Of a stretch of DNA of 44,110 bases, positions 41,158 to 44,110 are shown piece after piece. The notes beneath the pieces were generated by a model. The model saw nothing but the letters and a program-made list of their open reading frames with translations. It had not been told where the DNA came from and searched no databases. This DNA comes from JAYUHK01 sp043767025 (GTDB lineage: Bacteria; Bacteroidota; Bacteroidia; Chitinophagales; Saprospiraceae), in NCBI GenBank assembly GCA_043767025.1, contig JAYUHK010000140.1:1-44110 (forward strand), read 5' to 3'. A program made the position numbers and the translations under genes. The number at the start of each line of letters is the position of its first letter. The first letter of the stretch is position 1.

Positions 41158-43119
41158 ATGAATGTGTTTTTTGGATTAGATAATTTACCTAAATTCAGTC
41201 GGACAGTTGTTACGATTGGTTCTTTTGACGGCGTTCATGCTGGTCATCAGCAACTTTTTGGCAGAATAAAAATGTTGGCGAATGAGCAAAAAATTGAAAG
41301 TGTTGTCATCACTTTCGACCCCCACCCGCGTAAAATCCTGTATCCAAACGAAACAAGCCCAAAATTATTGACTACTACGGAAGAAAAAATACAACTTATT
41401 GGTGATTTTGGCATACATAATTTGGTAGTCGTGACTTTTAATAGTCCATTTTCAAATCAAACCGCAGAGGAATATGTTGCCAATTTTTTAGTCCAACTCT
41501 TTGACCCTCAATATATTGTGATTGGTTACGACCATAAGTTTGGAGCAAAACGAGAAGGAGATTTCGAGTTCCTCAAAAATCGGCAAACCAAATATAATTT
41601 TGAAGTCATAGAGATTCCCAAAGAGGAAATAGACCATATAGCTGTCAGCTCTACAAAAATCAGGAAAGCCCTTGATAATCAAGACATTACGAGTGCCAAC
41701 CAACAACTGAACTATCATTTTTCTCTTTCAGGGACGGTCGTGAAGGGTCAGCAAATTGGACGCACGATAGGCTATCCTACTGCCAATATTGAGATTACCG
41801 ATGCGGATAAAATTATTCCAGCCGACGGAATTTATGCAGTTTTTGCACATATTTTGAGTAAAAAATACAGCGCGATGCTATACATCGGCAAGCGACCAAC
41901 GCTCCAAAATTTTGAAAACAGAACTATTGAAGTCAATATTTTTGATTTTGATGCGGATATTTATGGACAAAAATTGAGCATAGAATTTGTCACATTTTTG
42001 AGAAAAGATGAAAAATTTAATGGATTGGACGCACTCAAAGCACAATTAGCAAAAGATAAAATTGATAGCCTAAAAGTATTGAGTCCGCAGCAGGCGAGTT
42101 CGGTCGCAATCGTTATTTTAAATTACAACGGTAAAAAATATTTAGAACAGTTTTTACCCTCTGTGATTGAAAATAGCAGACTGAACAATGTCACAATTTT
42201 TGTCGCCGATAATGCTTCTACCGATGATTCTTTGCTTTTTTTGCAAAATAATTATAAAGAAAATATCAAGTTTATAAAATTAAATTCTAATTTAGGCTTT
42301 GCTGGTGGCTATCAAGCTGCACTGAAACAAGTGACAGCAGATTATTATTTATTGCTTAATTCTGATGTCGAAGTGCGTAAAAATTGGTTGCAACCTTTGA
42401 TTCAACTTCTTGATAATCAACAACATATAGCAGCTTGCCAGCCCAAAATTCGCTCTTTCAAAAATCCTAAAAATTTTGAACACGCGGGCGCAGCAGGCGG
42501 CTGGATAGACAAGTTAGGCTACCCTTTTTGTAGAGGTAGAATATTTAATTTGGTCGAAGAAGATAACGGTCAATATGATAGCTTTCAGAATATTGCTTGG
42601 GCTACTGGAGCCTGCTTGCTGATTCGTGCCAATATATATCATAAATTCGGAGGATTTGACGAAGATTATTTTGCACACATGGAAGAAATTGACCTTTGTT
42701 GGCGCATTCGGCGCGCAGGTTTTTATATAGCCGTTGTTCCTGAATCTGTTGTTTATCACATCGGCGGCGGAACTTTGGACTACGAACATCCGCAAAAAAT
42801 CTACCTTAATTTTAGAAATAGTTTATTTACTTTGCTAAAAAATGAACCCGTCCGTAAGTTAATTTGGTTGCTTCCTTTGCGAATTATTATTTTGGATTTT
42901 GTAGCAGGTGCGAAATTTCTGTTAGAAGGTCGTCCAAAAAATGTTTGGGCAGTTGCGCGAGCGCATTGGTCTTTTTTTAGATATTTTTTCAAAACTATTC
43001 AAAAAAGGCAAGATTTGGGAGTTGCCAACCAAGATGTAATTTACGACGGAAGTATCGTTTGGCAATTTTTTATCAATAAAAAACAAAAGTTTTCGGAGCT
43101 ATTTAAAGCTAAATTATGA
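41158..43119 (+). CDS. ribF: RibF (riboflavin kinase/FAD synthetase) fused to a GT2 glycosyltransferase
   Basis: One uninterrupted 653-residue frame contains two complete proteins. Residues 1 to about 305 are RibF: GSFDGVHAGHQQL with the HxGH adenylyltransferase site, DPHPRK, STKIRKAL, GRTIGYPTANIE and the kinase glutamate in NRTIEVNIF. From about residue 315, VAIVILNYNGKKYLEQFLPSV begins a full family-2 glycosyltransferase with ADNASTDDS, NSDVEV and HMEEIDLCWRIRRAGF, resembling rhamnosyltransferases. RibF ends normally at LDALKAQLAKDK, so neither part is truncated. FAD synthesis and glycan transfer have no obvious biochemical link. The fusion may couple their expression only, or the protein may be cleaved. 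Confidence 0.92.
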   Translation: MNVFFGLDNLPKFSRTVVTIGSFDGVHAGHQQLFGRIKMLANEQKIESVVITFDPHPRKILYPNETSPKLLTTTEEKIQLIGDFGIHNLVVVTFNSPFSNQTAEEYVANFLVQLFDPQYIVIGYDHKFGAKREGDFEFLKNRQTKYNFEVIEIPKEEIDHIAVSSTKIRKALDNQDITSANQQLNYHFSLSGTVVKGQQIGRTIGYPTANIEITDADKIIPADGIYAVFAHILSKKYSAMLYIGKRPTLQNFENRTIEVNIFDFDADIYGQKLSIEFVTFLRKDEKFNGLDALKAQLAKDKIDSLKVLSPQQASSVAIVILNYNGKKYLEQFLPSVIENSRLNNVTIFVADNASTDDSLLFLQNNYKENIKFIKLNSNLGFAGGYQAALKQVTADYYLLLNSDVEVRKNWLQPLIQLLDNQQHIAACQPKIRSFKNPKNFEHAGAAGGWIDKLGYPFCRGRIFNLVEEDNGQYDSFQNIAWATGACLLIRANIYHKFGGFDEDYFAHMEEIDLCWRIRRAGFYIAVVPESVVYHIGGGTLDYEHPQKIYLNFRNSLFTLLKNEPVRKLIWLLPLRIIILDFVAGAKFLLEGRPKNVWAVARAHWSFFRYFFKTIQKRQDLGVANQDVIYDGSIVWQFFINKKQKFSELFKAKL

Positions 43120-43853
43120 ATAAATTAGAAATTATTTTTGAAGACGACGACCTAATTATCGTCAATAAACCCGCAGGAATACTGACTATTCCTGACCGTT
43201 TTGACGCCACTAAACCTAATTTAGTGGCTATGCTAAAAAGTCTTCAGACCGAAGACGCTAAAATTTTTACCGTTCATCGCCTCGACCGCGAGACAAGTGG
43301 TGTTTTGTGTTTTGCAAAAAACGAAGACGCTCACAGGAATTTGAGCCAACAGTTTGAAACAAAAACTGCTGCCAAATTTTATTTGGCACTTACCGATGGA
43401 CGCTTACAACCAGCTTCGGGCGAAATTGATCTCGCCATCGCCGAAAGTATGAGTACGCCCGGAAAAATGGTCGCCGCCAAACGCGGCAAAGACTCTCTGA
43501 CACTTTACAAAACTCTCGAAAATTATAAACAATTCACTCTCGTAGAAGCCGAAATAAAAACGGGTCGGACACACCAAATTAGAGTTCATTTTCAAGCAAT
43601 CGGCTATCCGTTGGCAGTAGATTCTTTGTATGGTCGGCGCGAAAGTTTGTTGCTTTCAGAAATAAAACGAAAATATAAACTGAGTAAAATGCAGGGAACA
43701 GACGAAGAAAAACCAATCATGAACCGCACCACTTTGCACGCACATCGGCTTGAAATAGACCAACCCACTTCTGGAACTCGCATGAGTTTTGTCTGCAATC
43801 CGCCGAAAGATTTTGCTGCTTTGGTGAACCAATTAAATAAATGGGGTAAATAA
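43116..43853 (+). CDS. RluA-family 23S rRNA/tRNA pseudouridine synthase
   Basis: A 245-residue pseudouridine synthase. The catalytic aspartate is D57 in VHRLDRETSG. NKPAGILTIPDR opens the domain, and GRTHQIRVHFQAIGYPLAVDSLYG and HAHRLEI follow. There is no S4 domain at the N-terminus, as in RluA/TruC relatives. It isomerises uridines in rRNA or tRNA. The exact target cannot be told from the sequence. The ATG overlaps the stop of the ribF fusion by four bases. Confidence 0.88.
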   Translation: MNKLEIIFEDDDLIIVNKPAGILTIPDRFDATKPNLVAMLKSLQTEDAKIFTVHRLDRETSGVLCFAKNEDAHRNLSQQFETKTAAKFYLALTDGRLQPASGEIDLAIAESMSTPGKMVAAKRGKDSLTLYKTLENYKQFTLVEAEIKTGRTHQIRVHFQAIGYPLAVDSLYGRRESLLLSEIKRKYKLSKMQGTDEEKPIMNRTTLHAHRLEIDQPTSGTRMSFVCNPPKDFAALVNQLNKWGK

Positions 43854-43871
43854 GGAATGAGGAAAAAATGA

Positions 43872-44098
43872 GTAAGTTCCTGTACTAAAATAGATGATAT
43901 TTAATATTCGACATAATTCGTTGATTTGCAATAGTTTATGATGACTCATGTTACGCAGAATATTTTTTACTAAAATTTCAGACAGCATTTTATTTAATGT
44001 AAGTGTATTTTCAGACGTGCCTTGTAGAAATTCAAGTTTTTGCAAAAATATCATCTGGCGAAGCGAAAACTGTTTGAAGTCTGGCGGAGCCGACGAGT
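43872..44098 (+). repeat. Dispersed repeat, intact copy C (modules X and Y joined)
   Basis: This repeat begins about 18 bases after the rluA-like stop. Its first part (43872-43948) matches 20982-21056 and its second part (43944-44098) matches 1-154, both on the minus strand. The two parts share ACTCA at 43944-43948. The second part contains a 12-base palindrome TTTTTGCAAAAA, two similar blocks TCTGGCGAAGC and TCTGGCGGAGC, and two TTTCAGAC direct repeats around a segment that differs between copies A and C. The one long minus-strand frame across it (43833-44054) has no recognisable domain and is not called. Confidence 0.88.
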
Positions 44099-44110
44099 AT
44101 TTTTCGCGCG

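Noticed and set aside
43833..44054. A 73-codon minus-strand open frame across repeat copy C
   Set aside because: It has no recognisable domain, overlaps the end of the rluA-like gene, and is not kept as a frame in the other copies.
1..44110. CRISPR arrays, tRNA or rRNA genes, insertion sequences with transposase, prophage genes
   Set aside because: I read both strands for repeat-spacer patterns, tRNA arms and transposase or integrase motifs and found none.
1..44110. A circular molecule, because both ends carry the same sequence
   Set aside because: The ends match as reverse complements, not in the same direction, so they cannot be the overlap of a circle.

Overview
The window looks like a piece of a Bacteroidota chromosome. 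The evidence is a UpxY-type NusG paralogue inside a capsule operon, an outer-membrane protein of the RemB/Wzi type, TAnnTTTG promoter elements, starts without clear Shine-Dalgarno sites, and AT-rich, tightly packed genes. I cannot assign a genus. Both ends lie in copies of the same dispersed repeat in opposite orientation, so the window may be a contig that stopped at repeats.

From right to left, i.e. along transcription of the minus strand: a small plus-strand unit (41158-43853) carries a RibF-glycosyltransferase fusion and an RluA-type pseudouridine synthase. Divergent from it are xseA and xseB, a GT87-like membrane mannosyltransferase, metH, and a Wzz chain-length protein that ends at a strong terminator (33379-33407). 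From 33341 to 72 runs one minus-strand surface-polysaccharide operon of about 33 kb. It opens with a winged-helix/degenerate-nucleotidyltransferase regulator that has a palindrome over its predicted promoter. Next come WbpD- and WbpB-like sugar-modifying enzymes, UpxY, UDP-glucose dehydrogenase, a wrecked toxin-antitoxin pair, a RemB/Wzi-like porin-like protein, an uncharacterised nucleotidyltransferase pair, the TviB/TviC pair (UDP-GalNAcA synthesis), a retropepsin remnant, Wzx, a methyltransferase and a GT2.

The rest of the operon (about 155-20981) looks like a separate cassette. It holds a GT2, Wzy, an ATP-grasp ligase, a PLP enzyme, a HAD phosphatase, two asparagine-synthase-type amidotransferases, GT4 enzymes, acetyltransferases, a beta-helix lipoprotein, a bi-domain oxidoreductase, a heparinase-like protein, a WbuB-like GT, WecB, a PglD-like acyltransferase and a MntA-HepT toxin-antitoxin pair. 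Two complementary halves of one repeat flank it in the order and orientation of the intact copy at the right end of the window, and they share the 5 bases ACTCA at the break. This is what an insertion of roughly 20.8 kb into the repeat would leave.

As a pathway, the genes predict a Wzx/Wzy-assembled polysaccharide rich in uronic acids (GlcA from Ugd, GalNAcA from TviB/TviC, possibly diamino-uronic acids from WbpB/WbpD). Its carboxyl groups could be amidated by the AsnB-type enzymes or linked to a small amine made by the PLP/ATP-grasp/HAD trio. That trio resembles, in enzyme classes only, the serinol/ethanolamine amide decoration of Campylobacter jejuni capsule. No initiating sugar-phosphate transferase, Wza exporter or WbpE aminotransferase is visible. 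I saw no tRNA, rRNA, CRISPR array, transposase or integrase.
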